This document shows positions 11,721-24,158 of a DNA stretch of 64,000 bases, piece after piece; position 1 is the first letter of the stretch, and each line of letters opens with the position of its first letter. The stretch spans positions 30,031,606 to 30,095,605 of the forward strand of contig NC_030387.2 in assembly GCF_001625215.2 (NCBI RefSeq), read 5' to 3'. Source of the stretch: Daucus carota subsp. sativus (taxonomy: Eukaryota; Streptophyta; Magnoliopsida; Apiales; Apiaceae). The notes below the pieces were generated by a model. The model searched no databases. It saw nothing but the letters and a program-made list of their open reading frames with translations, and had not been told where the DNA came from. The position numbers and the translations under genes are program-made.

Positions 11721-12318
11721 TTGATTGAGGGGGTTAGGGTTAGTTGTTTTATAAATGAGAAAATTATGAAGGTTGCTTTTGAGTTTGTTATTTTAGTTGC
11801 TTTTTAGGTTGCACTGTTAATATTAGAATTGGTACCGCAGGAGTGTTTTTCTATCTTTGCAACTTGTTGCAACTTATTACGCAAATGAATATAATTTTCA
11901 ATTATTTTTTTCGAAAGTTGCATTTTCGATTATATAAGTTTGTCAGCCGTGGAAGATAGATTGCATATACAACCATCGTATTTCTTGAAAATATTTTCAA
12001 GAATATAGTGTTTTTATAATTTATTTAAAAAAATGACAATATTTTTATAAAAATCCTTTTAAAGATGATTATGTATAAAAAAAAGCCCAATTTATTTTTG
12101 ATAACTCACAGTTGAATTTATTTGATTAAGCACCGAGGGAACCACATACACCGTCAGTCAAAAAAAGCAAGGAAAATCCGCGTTTGTGTCCGATTGGCCT
12201 TTACCGTTATTTAACGGCGTTTCTCCTCGAAATCCCCAAAACCCCTCCCATCTCAAAACCACAACACCTCTGTAACATTCCATCAATTCAGAGCTTTTGG
12301 TGTGAAGACAGAGTAGAT
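11721..12318. other. Intergenic DNA and reticulon promoter/leader
   Basis: AT-rich up to about 12120, then a GC-richer leader. The frame is open upstream of the reticulon ATG but contains no conserved residues, so it is treated as 5' UTR. Confidence 0.5.
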
Positions 12319-14245
12319 ATGACGGAGCACGACGAGATCCCCGAGGTCAAAACCGAGTCTTTGATGGACAAGATCTCCGAGAAGTTTCACGGCGACGGCT
12401 CCTCCTCGCCTTCGCACGCCGATTTCGAGAATAAGTCGCCGGTCAAGGCTTCTTCACCGCCGCCGGTGCAGTCGTCGATGAAATCCAGGATCTATAGGCT
12501 GTTTGGGAGAGAGAAGCCTGTTCATAAGGTGCTTGGCGGTGGCAAACGTAATCTCTCTCTCCCTCCCTCTCTCTCTCTCTCTCACTCACTCACACACACA
12601 CACTCATATACTTTTATCTATTGTGGTTGATTTTGTGTATGTAAAATTTCTGCTTCTGAGGTCACTTGTTTTAAGTTAATTGTTTCAATGTTAGTTGTTT
12701 CAGGGCTTGATTGTAGTTGCAGGTAGTTCATAAAATCATTTTAGGCAAAAAAGAAATTACCGAATCAGGAACGTTTTATGTCATTACTAGCCTACTAGGG
12801 ACTATAATTGCCTCAGAACTGCTGGTCTAGATTATAAATTTAAAATAGCTGACAGAGTTGTTTACTGGTGGTTTATAATGTGATGCATTGTCTTTCATAG
12901 TACAGATTTATAAATCACATAATTGGACTATGTTTGCTACTCTGTGTCTAAAGTAACATATCTGTTGGAAAATGTTTAACTGTATATTATGGATCGAGAT
13001 CTAAGCAAATGTATGAAATGCAATGGAAGCTTCTGGTTGAGAGGATGGATGTTGCATGTTTGAGTACTGGAATTTAGTGATGGAAATAAAATTAATGGTG
13101 TTAAATGCAATAAAAAATGTGAGTAATTGGTATGTATTTCTACTTCTGTGTTTTATACACATAATTTTTTTAATTGCTTCATGCAGCGGCTGATGTGTTC
13201 TTGTGGAGGAACAAGAAGATATCTGCCTCTGTACTTGGTGGAGCAACTGCAGTATACGCCTTTTTTGAGCTGCTCGAGTACCACTTGATTACCTTGGTCT
13301 GCCACATTTCTATTTTGGCCCTTGCAATCATGTTCCTATGGTCCAATGTGTCAACCTTCATCAACAAGTGAGTGTCATGTTGTATCTATCATTAGTTATG
13401 ATTATACTTGTTTTAGGCATTGACAGACAAGTTTGGACACAGGTCTCCTCCTCGCATACCTGAAGTTCAACTTCCAGAAGATCTGTTTCTTCAGATTGCT
13501 GCTGAGTTAAGGATTGAAATTAATCGCGCCCTTGCTATGTTGCGAAATGTTGCGTCCGGAAGAGAGATTAAAAGTTTTTTGGTGGTATGTTCTTGTTATT
13601 AATCTAATATATTATATTTTGAATATATTTTGCTAATTATGAAAGTTTGGAAGCCTGTAAGGTTAATATTTGTGTGCTTCACTTGAATTTACAAGTTACA
13701 AGAACAAAACAATAATGATAAACGAAGCGGGATTTGTTGAATTGGCTGGCCATGCGGGAATATGAATATTTTAAAATCTAACTGTGCAAGGTTATTTATG
13801 AGTTGGCGAGGTTCAAAAATTTTACCTTTCTTACTGTTAACCCTCATTAATGACGTGTTAAACTTTTTTGGACCAGTAAATCTATTTAACTGTTCTCCTT
13901 TTTCACGTCTCAGATAATAGCTGGTTTATGGGTTCTCTCAATTGTTGGAAGTTGGTGTAATTTCTTGACACTGTTTTACATGAGTAAGCAATATATAATT
14001 AATTTGTGTTCTACTTTGATCTTAGTCTTTTTATGGTTATGTTTTAATGGTTTGTGGTCATCTGTTATGAAACAGCTTTTGTGCTGCTGCACACAGTTCC
14101 AGTTCTATATGAGAAGTACGAAGACAAAATTGATCCCCTTGCGGAGAAAGCAATGATTGAGATCAAAAAACAATATGCTGTTTTTGATGCGAAGGTTTTG
14201 AGTAAAATTCCGAGAGGAACAGTGAAAGACAAGAAGAAAGCTTAG
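12319..14245 (+). CDS. RTNLB: Reticulon-like protein B
   Basis: A membrane-shaping protein of tubular ER. Five exons join in frame with GT..AG introns: 12319-12547, 13187-13367, 13443-13584, 13914-13983 and 14076-14245, giving 263 residues, typical of the RTNLB1-6 group. The acidic N-terminus ([10 protein letters not shown]) is followed by a Ser/Pro-rich linker and [20 protein letters not shown]. The reticulon homology domain begins [10 protein letters not shown], with the first hydrophobic hairpin ([20 protein letters not shown] and on), then [11 protein letters not shown], and a second hairpin ([20 protein letters not shown]) ending [15 protein letters not shown]. The basic C-terminus is KDKKKA, resembling a di-lysine ER retrieval signal. 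At exon 3 the CACAG acceptor was preferred to TTTTAG because it restores INKSPP. In the Arabidopsis order a reticulon gene also precedes the desaturase gene. Confidence 0.96.
12551..12605. repeat. CT/CA microsatellite at start of reticulon intron 1
   Basis: Runs of CTCTCT with CCCT interruptions pass into CACACA immediately after the intron 1 donor. Probably length-variable. Confidence 0.85.
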
Positions 14246-15147
14246 AGAATGTCATCATGGATAAGACATAGGTGGTACTCGGACCTTCTCGGACCTTGGT
14301 ATTTGGTACCAGTTACAATTGTAGTGAAGTCTATAGTTTAGCTCGTGCCTGTTGTGTTCCAGTGGCGGTTTGTATTTTGATGGTACATTAGTGCATGCTG
14401 ATATCCTCATCGTAGTTGACAGTGGTATGTAGTTGTGGATATTTAATGTTTCTAGTGGTTCTGTTGATCTTTGGATTTTTAGTTTGATGTTGTATGCAAT
14501 TATGTAACTGCAATTATATCACTGTTTGACGGTTTTGTCTTTATTTTCTGCTGGAAATGGAGTTGGGAGAAAATTGCTTTCCCTTCTAGGTTATTTATTC
14601 TTTCATGCTTTTTGTTGGTTGATGCTTTATTTTCTGTCTTGTATCAGCAACTTTCTATGAGGGCTGGTATCATAGAGCAAGTTTAAAAGATTAGCTCTTT
14701 GTGTTCTTTGAAGGGCAATGGCTCTTCTTTAATGTCCTCTATATCATCCTGATATGTATATTTGAATACACAAGACATCTCGAGCTTAAAAGGGTAAGTT
14801 CTTGTACAATGTTAAAGGATATTTTCTGGAAGTTCTCATACAGGTTCTTATGCAAGGTTAAAAGAATATTTTTGTAATGCTGGGAGGGGATGTTATATCT
14901 CAAGGTTAAAAGCATAGTTTTGTAATGCCGGGAATGGATCTTAGGATCTTATATTTACAAATTTTCCATCAATAATATTTATTTCGTGACATTATGATAA
15001 CTCTCTCTCAGAGCATCCTCGAGGAGTTTTACTACAAACATTTTCTCCTTTTGTATATCCTATTGCTATTGATAAGAATTACTTTTAATATCAAATATTA
15101 AGGAATGTAGATGAGGAATAATGTTGGTGGTGCAATTATTTTATCTA
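14246..15147. other. Reticulon 3' UTR and downstream DNA
   Basis: No gene. Within it AGGTTAAAAG followed by TTTTGTAATGC and GGGA occurs twice (about 14855-14890 and 14902-14940), a short decayed duplication with a period near 50. Confidence 0.45.
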
Positions 15148-15346
15148 TGGGATCGTTTGGGCAAGTTTAAAAAAAGTGACTTCTTGTTTAAAGTAAAGAA
15201 GTGAATTAGAAATGAGAAGTAAATAAGTTAATAAAGTGTTTGGAAAAAAAAGTGGAAGCTTAGCATTATCAAATTTTTAAAAGTACTCCTACTTATTTAC
15301 ACAAACGAATCAAGAAAAACAGAAGCAAAAAACTTCTTAAAGTAAA

Positions 15347-16730
15347 TGTAACATCCCGACTTTTCGGAATATTAAAACTAAATCAAAAACTAAAATACAA
15401 CACAATTTATTAACCTAAAATTCTATTACAAAGGTGACTATTACAAAAGCGCAGCTAATAACTCTAATCCATGTGTCAAATTTCTCCAAATCTAATATCC
15501 TCGACTCCAATGCTAATCAACCCGCTCTTAATCAAACCTGAAAAATGTAAGTAATGAGCTAAACAGCCCAGCAAGCAACTAATCGATCCAACTAGTCGGG
15601 CCAAGTAACATGTATACAAATAAGATAAAACATACTTTTTTTTTATACGATAACGATATACGCAACAAATACTTTCAAAACACTTTCATCTTCTTATCCG
15701 ATGCCACAATCACATGGTGAACAATAACTCAGAACTCATAGTTTATACCACGATCACTACAACCCGGTGATAACGGTCCTGAATTTTCTGAAAACTGTCA
15801 CTATAACCCGGTGACTCGGTCCTTATTCTTATTCTTATTTTCACAAACCATGGTATAAATAAGAGTTCCGAAATCATCGTCAACACCGCACATATACGAG
15901 AACACAAATCAATTCAAATATAATCACTTAGCGCAAATTTATACAATCAAATATAAACATATAACACATAATTTTTAAAACACTAGAAAGATCGGTCAGA
16001 AACTTACCTCAACACCAAAATCAAATAATCAACACCATCCAAGATCATATAACTAATCCTTGGCAACCAACCAAAATCATCTCATTTTAGACTCCAAAAT
16101 CCTCCGTGAATCCAATCTGCCCAGATCACTAATCTACTGTTTTGACCCCATAAACAATATTTTCTTGGAAAACTCAAAACACAAAAGTTGTAGAGAACGA
16201 AAAGACCTTTCCGAAAAGGTATGGATCATCAAAAACGGACTCATAACGAATCGGGAATTAAATAAAACGTTTGCTGATCAGATTCAAAGTGAAAAACAGG
16301 ACCTGAATATGTTTTGGGATTTTGAGAACAGTTTGAAAACGAATCTGAGAAAACATTGTGAACGAAAGTTGTAGGAAATTGAAAAAGCTTTCCGACAAAT
16401 TAAAAATCATCGAAATCCGATAAGAATTGAATTTTCTATGAATTTTACAAGACAGCTGATTTCTGAATAAAAACCCTACGAATTTTTGTAATAAAAAGAA
16501 GAGAAAAGATTGGGCGGCTCGCAAAAGATATAAAAGAACGAGGGAACACGATCGATATATAAAGATTCTCAAAACCCTAATTCTGAACTTACTCGTTATC
16601 CGAATACAAGTCCGATCCATATTTTAAGCCCAATATCCTAATTCAATTTTAAATCCTAATTCAACTTTAATCCTTTATTATTATTATTACTAATCAATTA
16701 ATATTATTCTAAAAATTACGAGATATTACA
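15347..16730 (-). repeat. LTR, left copy
   Basis: Begins TGTAACATCCCGACTTTTCG and ends ACGAGATATTACA on the plus strand. Open frames inside it are shared with the other LTR only because the copies are nearly identical. Confidence 0.92.
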
Positions 16731-16933
16731 TTCTACCCTCCTTAAAAAGAATTTGGTCCCTAAATTCTCCCAAATCTATTCTCCAAAAACCATCTAAAAG
16801 TCAAGACACACAACTAAAAACTCACTAACCACTGACAAGTCAAACTTAAACCTCAGTACTCGGATCGCACCCTAGGGAATGACATAGTCCCATACCTAAC
16901 ACACTCCGAAGGACAGCCTGCTCGGATACCAAC

Positions 16934-18317
16934 TGTAACATCCCGACTTTTCGGAATATTAAAACTAAATCAAAAACTAAAATACAACACAATTTATTAA
17001 CCTAAAATTCTATTACAAAGGTGACTATTACAAAAGCGCAGCTAATAACTCTAATCCATGTGTCAAATTTCTCCAAATCTAATATCCTCGACTCCAATGC
17101 TAATCAACCCGCTCTTAATCAAACCTGAAAAATGTAAGTAATGAGCTAAACAGCCCAGCAAGCAACTAATCGATCCAACTAGTCGGGCCAAGTAACATGT
17201 ATACAAATAAGATAAAACATACTTTTTTTTTATACGATAACGATATACGCAACAAATACTTTCAAAACACTTTCATCTTCTTATCCGATGCCACAATCAC
17301 ATGGTGAACAATAACTCAGAACTCATAGTTTATACCACGATCACTACAACCCGGTGATAACGGTCCTGAATTTTCTGAAAACTGTTACTATAACCCGGTG
17401 ACTCGGTCCTTATTCTTATTCTTATTTTCACAAACCATGGTATAAATAAGAGTTCCGAAATCATCGTCAACACCGCACATATACGAGAACACAAATCAAT
17501 TCAAATATAATCACTTAGCGCAAATTTATACAATCAAATATAAACATATAACACATAATTTTTAAAACACTAGAAAGATCGGTCAGAAACTTACCTCAAC
17601 ACCAAAATCAAATAATCAACACCATCCAAGATCATATAACTAATCCTTGGCAACCAACCAAAATCATCTCATTTTAGACTCCAAAATCCTCCGTGAATCC
17701 AATCTGCCCAGATCACTAATCTACTGTTTTGACCCCATAAACAATATTTTCTTGGAAAACTCAAAACACAAAAGTTGTAGAGAACGAAAAGACCTTTCCG
17801 AAAAGGTATGGATCATCAAAAACGGACTCATAACGAATCGGGAATTAAATAAAACGTTTGCTGATCAGATTCAAAGTGAAAAACAGGACCTGAATATGTT
17901 TTGGGATTTTGAGAACAGTTTGAAAACGAATCTGAGAAAACATTGTGAACGAAAGTTGTAGGAAATTGAAAAAGCTTTCCGACAAATTAAAAATCATCGA
18001 AATCCGATAAGAATTGAATTTTCTATGAATTTTACAAGACAGCTGATTTCTGAATAAAAACCCTACGAATTTTTGTAATAAAAAGAAGAGAAAAGATTGG
18101 GCGGCTCGCAAAAGATATAAAAGAACGAGGGAACACGATCGATATATAAAGAGTCTCAAAACCCTAATTCTGAACTTACTCGTTATCCGAATACAAGTCC
18201 GATCCATATTTTAAGCCCAATATCCTAATTCAATTTTAAATCCTAATTCAACTTTAATCCTTTATTATTATTATTACTAATCAATTAATATTATTCTAAA
18301 AATTACGAGATATTACA
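16934..18317 (-). repeat. LTR, right copy
   Basis: Same length, ends and contents as the left LTR, offset by 1587 bases throughout. Confidence 0.92.
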
Positions 18318-18509
18318 GTAAAGAAGCCAGAAACTTTTTGTTTTAAGTAAAGAAGTGGTGAGATGTAAATAAGTTAATAGAGTGTTTGGAAAAAAAGCAG
18401 AAGCTTAGCATTCGCAACTTGTTAAAAATACTTCTACTTTTATTTACACAAACGGATCAAGAAAAACTTCTGCTTCTTCAAAACATGTTTCTTCAAAACA
18501 AACAGGCCC

Positions 18510-19222
18510 TATGTCTTAGTATCAGTGAGAAGTACTTTTAATAATAAATATTGAATAAGAAATGAGGATTTTTAAAGTTAATAAAATATAATTTTTATAT
18601 TTTATTAAATATTTTCTATATTATATTATTTAAGTAATAAATTAGTCATCTCTTGGAAAAATATTCCCTTTTTGGCAGTCTTATCTCTAGTACTCCTAAA
18701 TTTTTTATTTTTTATTTTCACTTGTATTCAAAATTAACCACACACACACAAAAAAAAAATCCTGAGTTAAATAATCCTTGCCAGTTGAAATACTAAAAAC
18801 AATGTCACCAAGTGAAGGTAGTAGAATTCTGTTGAATATTGTAAACTAAATACCAATAATGACATCAACTACAAATACATAAAAGTATAGGCGGATTGAA
18901 GTAAGGCTAGAGCTACATCTTTTTCTAATTGCATACTCAATAAATTGTAAATAGTGTACACTATGCATGCTATCCTCCTTTAACCCATCAACTGAATGAG
19001 CAATTACCTACCTGCCAGAGCATATCTGATATTAAAGATGGGAGCATGGTTGGACCAAATTGAATGCCTGATTGAGTGCAATCATTTCCTTCTCTACAAT
19101 CCTTTATAGCCTCCATACAGTTCAATTCTTGACACACATGTGAAAGATTGTAACATATACAAACACAGGATACCCTGGTTCTTCTGTGCCTAGGAAGCAA
19201 GCCAGCAGTACACAAGGATCAA
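18510..19222. other. Intergenic DNA and 59K gene 3' UTR
   Basis: AT-rich with no recognisable gene. A short minus-strand frame at 18988-19215 lies just after the stop codon of the 59K gene and is probably 3' UTR. Confidence 0.45.
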
Positions 19223-22200
19223 TTAGGGTTTCACCAGGTAAGATGCCCATATCTCATCTGCCGGTGGTGGTGGCTGAACCCAGTGCCCTGGTATCCGGCT
19301 GAGAAAGAGATACATATGGTCAGAAAATATTTTATCTACATGTCTGGGCACACACATTAAACTCTCTAGAATGTGACGCAGGGGAGAATTTTTATAAACT
19401 TTTTTGTGCGCAACTCACTAGAAAACGCTTTTTAGGGAAAAAGTGGCAACTTGGCCGACAAGCTCTTAGCTCATTCTACAAATTCAATTAGGCAAACTGA
19501 GAGAGAATCTTGAATGATATATGAAAATAAATGCCTCAGTTTGTTTCTTCTAATATATGTATGCTTAAACGTAAAAGAAAAGGACAACTACATGATGTTC
19601 TCATAGAACATCAATGATAGAAGGTTTAATGATAATGCAATGCAAATTAATTTTTTTTGGGAGCCACAAATTAAAGGACTCCGCAAGATTCTTAATTCAT
19701 GTTCAGAACCCAAGTGTGTCAGAAGTGCAAGTGTTTACACTCAGTAGCGACGTTGTAGGTTTTCATATGACAACATTGAGACATTAAAATAATTAGATAA
19801 AGTGATCAGTAGGTAGAACGATCAAAAGGATAGTCCCCATTATTATCATGCAAAGTAATAAACTATTGTTTTGATCTTACCTTCCTCCAGGTCTGATATA
19901 TGCATCCCATGATCTTCGAACCTGCAATAAGGTTTAAGTTACCTCAAGTAAGCTGGAAAAAAATCAGCTTAACCGCTATGGATAAATTAAAAATCCAACT
20001 CAGTGCAAAATCTAAGCAGACCATAAAACAAAAATAGCCTTTTTTTCTGCTAAACAAGAATAGCCTTTTTAAACAAAAGAAAGTAACTTCGGTAATATTA
20101 GGTTTAAGAAAAATATAAAAGCTAAAAATTAACAAGAATACCCTATATTAAACAAAAGATATTGACTCGAGTAAATTACAAAACTATACAAGCTGTTAGT
20201 TATAGTTAAAAAAGATCAGGGTATATGTGGCTGATTTCTAATGCTAGTTGTGAGAACTGTAGTGTTCCTAATGTAAATAAATTGTTAGTAAACATAAGGT
20301 GGCTCTGATCGCTAAACATTTAGTAAATTTACCTCAATAAGAGTCCCCATATCGGTATTGCTGCCATGATAATAGTGATAAAATTCGAGGGGTAAGTTTG
20401 CTAGGGAATCATATGCTCTCCCTGGGCCTGGTACTTCTGATCCTTGGTTTCGAGTATCAACAGTCGCTTGCGAGCCTTTAGCATTTTTACCCATAACGAT
20501 CTGTTCCTGACTTTCTTCATCTTCGCGGCTAGCGCTTCGAGCTTCTGCGGGTTGACCATGATTCTGACTTACTTTTCTAGATTCCTCAGCAGTTGCAATG
20601 GCATCCTTAGCAGCACTAGCAGCAGCTCCAGCTTTTGCTTGGCGCTCCTCTTCTTCAACTGCAGCTCTTACTCTTTCAAGAAACTTGTCGTCCTCCTCAG
20701 GAAGAAAATGACCTGCATAACCAAGAGGCATATGATTATTGGAATCTCACTCTCTCAGAAAGAAGAAAAGAGGAAATGATGCACACAATATGCAGGCACA
20801 GCACACAGATAAGATCAATGAGTCTACTGCCTCATTGTCGCTCCGGTAATAATATGCACAGTTAAATTATTATGGTTCAAATTTTAGTTCTTAATATATT
20901 TTCAATTCTATGTAGTCCATGACGTAAGCCAGAAAACATGTACTATTTAACCAGACTAGACTGTTTGGCGGAATTACATGTGGTGAAACAAACTCAACGT
21001 AGTATCGTAGTCCAGTCTGCTACTTAAGCTTCATTTAGCATGTACTATATAACTTGTAATCTTGCAATCTATACTACAACAAGTAAGTTTTGTGATGCTG
21101 TATCCTACCACTATCACAAAAGTAAAAGTAAAACTAATCGAACTTTAAACAAGGAAGAGAAATATAATGCACTTTTATTTCTCACCTTGTTTCTTCAACT
21201 TCTGTACCCTTATTGACCGCAATTCTTGTAATTTTTCCACAATCAACACCAGTTCAAGCTGCATTAGAACAAAAACAAGCTTACTGCATACAGTTCACAG
21301 CATGACGTAATTGTCAAACATTTCGAGGAATCAATCTTGTACGATTAATTTGTGATGTTATGTTTTGCAGATCAATAATCAGAAAGAAAAAAGAAGTGAT
21401 ATAACAAATGGTTTTGTATGAAGTAAGAATGTAAGACCCTCTTTTTTGCTTTCATATTGTGGGGGGAGCAGGTGACGGAAATAAATATAAAGACATGCAA
21501 GATTTCCAAAAATCACGGAAGTCAGTTCCATGTTTCTCACCTCAGATTCTAATTTCTTTCTTTCCTCTTTTGCTTTAAGCTTGGCAATTTCCTTCATCTT
21601 TTCTACCTGCGAAATGAAAGGGATCATTTATGTAGCAAAAAGAAATAGGATCATTTACCAAAAGTCATGCTACCTTGCAAAAGAAAAGAACAACATGAAA
21701 AAAGACAACCACCAAAACTAGGGATAGAAAGTAATCAGCCACATATTTATTTCTTCAGTCGAATACTCATATAAGAGAGTTTCATGGTTGCACGCTTGAA
21801 ACCTAATTCTTATTCCTCAGTCCGGAGTCTATGACTTTTTCAAAAGGTTCTCTATTTTAAAGTATCTGTGCATAAAGCAGCATCAGGCTCTGAAAGTTAT
21901 GATATTGTTGGTTTTTGTTTTTCATCATCACCAACACCCCCAAAAAAACTGATTTGAATATACAGCTAAATCAATTAATTTGGAGATAATAAATCACTAT
22001 ATAGTTGTAGGAGTATCTATAACTAAAGAAACTGCTAATTACATATAAACTTCTAACACTTTCGTATTGCTACCTTGCGCTTCGCAATGTCCTTGGCGAT
22101 CTCTCGAGCTCTCCATTCATCTGCTTCTTGATTAACTTGATCAAATCGCTCACGTTCCTAAACATCACCAGTCATCAATATTAAGAAGGCTTAAATAACT

Positions 22201-23116
22201 CAAATAAACTTTCTAACAAAACAACACTCTCTTTACCTTTGCAACCCTTTCTGCAACACGCTTCCTCTTTTTCTTCCGCCAAAGCTTATTTCTCTTATGT
22301 TTCTTTATTTTATTAACAAACCTAAGCGCTACAGATTTTTCCTCCCACCGACTCGTATCATCTGTCAAAACCCTAAACGGCTCTACCTCAACACTTAGTT
22401 TTGATATCAAAGCATTTGCACCTTCTAACGACCGCAGCTCTTGTGTAGCTAGATCAATCCTATTTTCCTCCAAATAATTCGAAAATTCAGAAACCGAACA
22501 ACGAAACGACTCGTTATCCATCCCATTATCATTCCCTTTCTCTTTCACTGCGATCAACATTTCTAACTCACGTTCCCTGTTAATTAAACAACTAATATAT
22601 TACCACTACACAGAATCTCTGTTGAAATATAAGTATAAGATCCATAAAGGGGCCTCCTCTAACATCTTAAGGTTTTAGAGGGAATGGTTCTCTACATGGT
22701 ATCAGAGCGAGGTTTGCGGGAGGTCTCGGGTTCGAGCCCCTGCCCACAATTTAAAATGGACACGAAGGCAATTTATACCCCAAAGATGGGTGCCCGTGAT
22801 CCACTCTTCAACCCAAATAATGAGATTTCGAGTGAGGGGGAGTGTTGAAATAAATTAACACTAAACAAAAATCCAATCAATTACAACTACAAATAAATTA
22901 AACAAATACGCAAACAATTACAACTCCAAATAAATTAAACTAGAAAAAAAATGTAAATAGAAATACTACTGACATTGCTTTGGCGACACGAAGCGTATCG
23001 CTCAACTCTGTTAGCCGGTTGTTTACATTATTAGTCTCCCAAAAGTTAGTAGACGGCGGCGGGAACGGAGGGAACGCCGGAAAAAACTGCTGCGGCGGTG
23101 GCGGAGGCCTACTCAT
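19223..23116 (-). CDS. U11/U12-59K: U11/U12 snRNP 59 kDa-like protein (PDCD7 family)
   Basis: A protein of the U11/U12 di-snRNP of the minor (U12) spliceosome, acting in the nucleus. Eight exons join in frame: 22974-23116, 22237-22576, 22074-22157, 21541-21606, 21186-21258, 20333-20712, 19881-19921 and 19223-19298, giving 400 residues. It starts MSRPPPPPQQFFPAFPPFPP, a proline-rich head. A long, highly charged coiled-coil region follows (KKHKRNKLWRKKKRKRVAER, ERERFDQVNQEADEWRAREI, VEKMKEIAKLKAKEERKKLE). The C-terminal block has SWDAYIRPGG, then SRIPGHWVQPPPPADEIWAS, the family signature also seen in human PDCD7. The stop is TAA at 19223-19225. Intron 1 holds an LTR-type fossil. All introns are GT..AG. 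No breaks were seen. The charged middle evolves fast, so the call rests on the two ends. Confidence 0.9.
22620..22853 (+). mobile_element. LTR-type fossil (TRIM-like) in 59K intron 1
   Basis: A terminal segment starting TGTTGAAATA (22620) is followed by TGGTATCAGAGC (22697-22708), the classic initiator-tRNA-Met primer site. A roughly 145-bp interior without coding follows, then a purine tract (GTGAGGGGGAG) and a second TGTTGAAATA at 22843. The second terminal repeat is not recognisable past its first bases, so the copy is old and incomplete. Size and parts fit a miniature (TRIM) LTR element. Beyond it a 26-bp AT-rich block (AATTACAACT..AATTAAAC) occurs twice with a period of 39. Confidence 0.7.
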
Positions 23117-23390
23117 CGGCGGGAACGACCTGAAAATCGCACGAATTAACAATTTTGTTAATAATTTAATAATTTAAGTTACAGCTGAGTTGATAGAATT
23201 GAAATACTTACATTGGTTTGCAACTTAGGAGCCCTAGTTACAGTTCCGATTATTCTCTTCGTTTTCGAACCAAACGGGAGGCGAATTGCATTGATTCCCT
23301 CGCGTAACTTGCTGAATTTGTTGGCTGTTTTTAATTTTAATGTTTTGTAATTTTTGCTTTTCAATTAAAATTTTGTATACATGTACTAGG
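23117..23390 (-). other. 59K gene leader with probable 5' UTR intron
   Basis: Read on the minus strand, a good donor (CCAAT|GTAAGTATTT, exon end 23212) and acceptor (TTTTCAG|GTCGTTC, exon start 23129) flank an 82-bp intron just before the ATG at 23116. This is inferred from splice-site quality only. Confidence 0.5.
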
Positions 23391-24158
23391 TAGGCTGATT
23401 ATTCGGTAAAATCGAACCGAATATCAAAATAACCGAAATATTGAATAAGCTCAAAAATCATAACTGAATAGTGAACCGAATTTAATTCGGTTATTTTACC
23501 GAACTGAATTTTTTATTTCGGTTAAAACCGAATACCGAAATAAAAAATTGAAATTTTATAATGATGAAGAAAAATCAAAAAAATAATGGAGAAAATTCAC
23601 AAAAACAATGGTAAAAGACATCAGTACAATCATTTAAAGTTTTAGACCTTCAGTACACAGATTTGGAGCAAAGGAAGACTGAAGGTGAAGATGCTGGCCC
23701 GCTGGGTGCGGCCGTGCTGGTGAGTGGTGACCGGTGAGGTACTGAGGTCTCGGCGTCTCGTCACTCCGTCGGACTCAGATTTCATTTTAATTAATTGAAC
23801 TAGGCTAGTCTCAGGGGTGTTCAGTTTTCTGATATCGTGTATATATCATATAAATTATTAAAATCTATTAAAAAAATAAACTTTTATATATATATAATAT
23901 AATATAAATTTTTTATTTTAAATATTTTGGTTATTCGGTTTTTTCGGTTAATTCGGTAAAAAAACCGAAAAAACCGAAAAAACCGAAATACCGAAATAAC
24001 CAGAAAACCAAAACCGAATTAGGTACCGAAATATTTCGGTTGGGTTAATTGAACCGGAATATTTCGGTAATTTCGGTTCGGTATTCGGTTAACCGAACCG
24101 AAATATTTTGGTAATTTCAGTTCGGTATTCGGTTAACCGAATCGAATGCTCAGTCCTA
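23391..24158. mobile_element. hAT-type MITE with CCGAA-rich arms, 768 bp
   Basis: Ends TAGGCTGATTATTCGG and its near-complement TCGAATGCTCAGTCCTA, flanked by the 8-base repeats GTACTAGG (23383-23390) and GTACTGGG (24159-24166), 7 of 8 matching. An 8-bp duplication is diagnostic of hAT. The arms are packed with alternating AACCGAA and TTCGGTT blocks. The middle (about 23640-23810) is unusually GC-rich for this window and unrelated to the arms. No transposase is encoded. Confidence 0.85.

Larger units (their letters stand above)
15347..18317 (-). mobile_element. Non-autonomous LTR retrotransposon, near-identical LTRs, tiny interior
   Basis: A fossil copy with two 1384-bp LTRs (15347-16730 and 16934-18317) around a 203-bp interior, bounded by the 5-bp duplication GTAAA (15342-15346, 18318-18322). 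The LTRs run TG..CA and have equal length with about two base differences, so insertion was recent, of the order of 100,000 years or less at usual plant rates. Read on the minus strand, a TTGGTATCCGAGC stretch beside one LTR resembles an initiator-tRNA-Met primer site, and a purine-rich tract (AAGGAGGGTAGAA) abuts the other. There is no gag or pol. The LTR type resembles Ty3/gypsy, but this is not certain. It looks structurally whole for a non-coding element and would depend on proteins from elsewhere. Confidence 0.92.
15148..18509. mobile_element. Older MITE (hAT-like ends), split by an LTR element
   Basis: The left end GGGATCGTTTGGG and right end AACAAACAGGCCC are near-complements of the GGGCCTGTTTG type. 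The two arms (15148-15341 and 18318-18509) share direct blocks such as AAGTAAATAAGTTAAT, AGTGTTTGGAAAAAA and GAAGCTTAGCATT, so the site was a tandem or complex MITE before the LTR element entered. No clean 8-bp flanking duplication was seen, so the family is tentative. Confidence 0.5.

Noticed and set aside
16060-17961. Two identical 104-codon frames (16060-16374 and 17647-17961) as a conserved gene pair
   Set aside because: They lie at the same offset in the two near-identical LTRs, so conservation reflects recent insertion, not selection. No domain was recognised.
19223-23116. A U12-type intron in the U11/U12-59K gene, as possible self-regulation
   Set aside because: All seven donors are ordinary GT sites (GTCAGT, GTAAAG, GTAGCA, GTGAGA twice, GTAAAT, GTAAGA); none matches the ATATCC or GTATCC U12 consensus.
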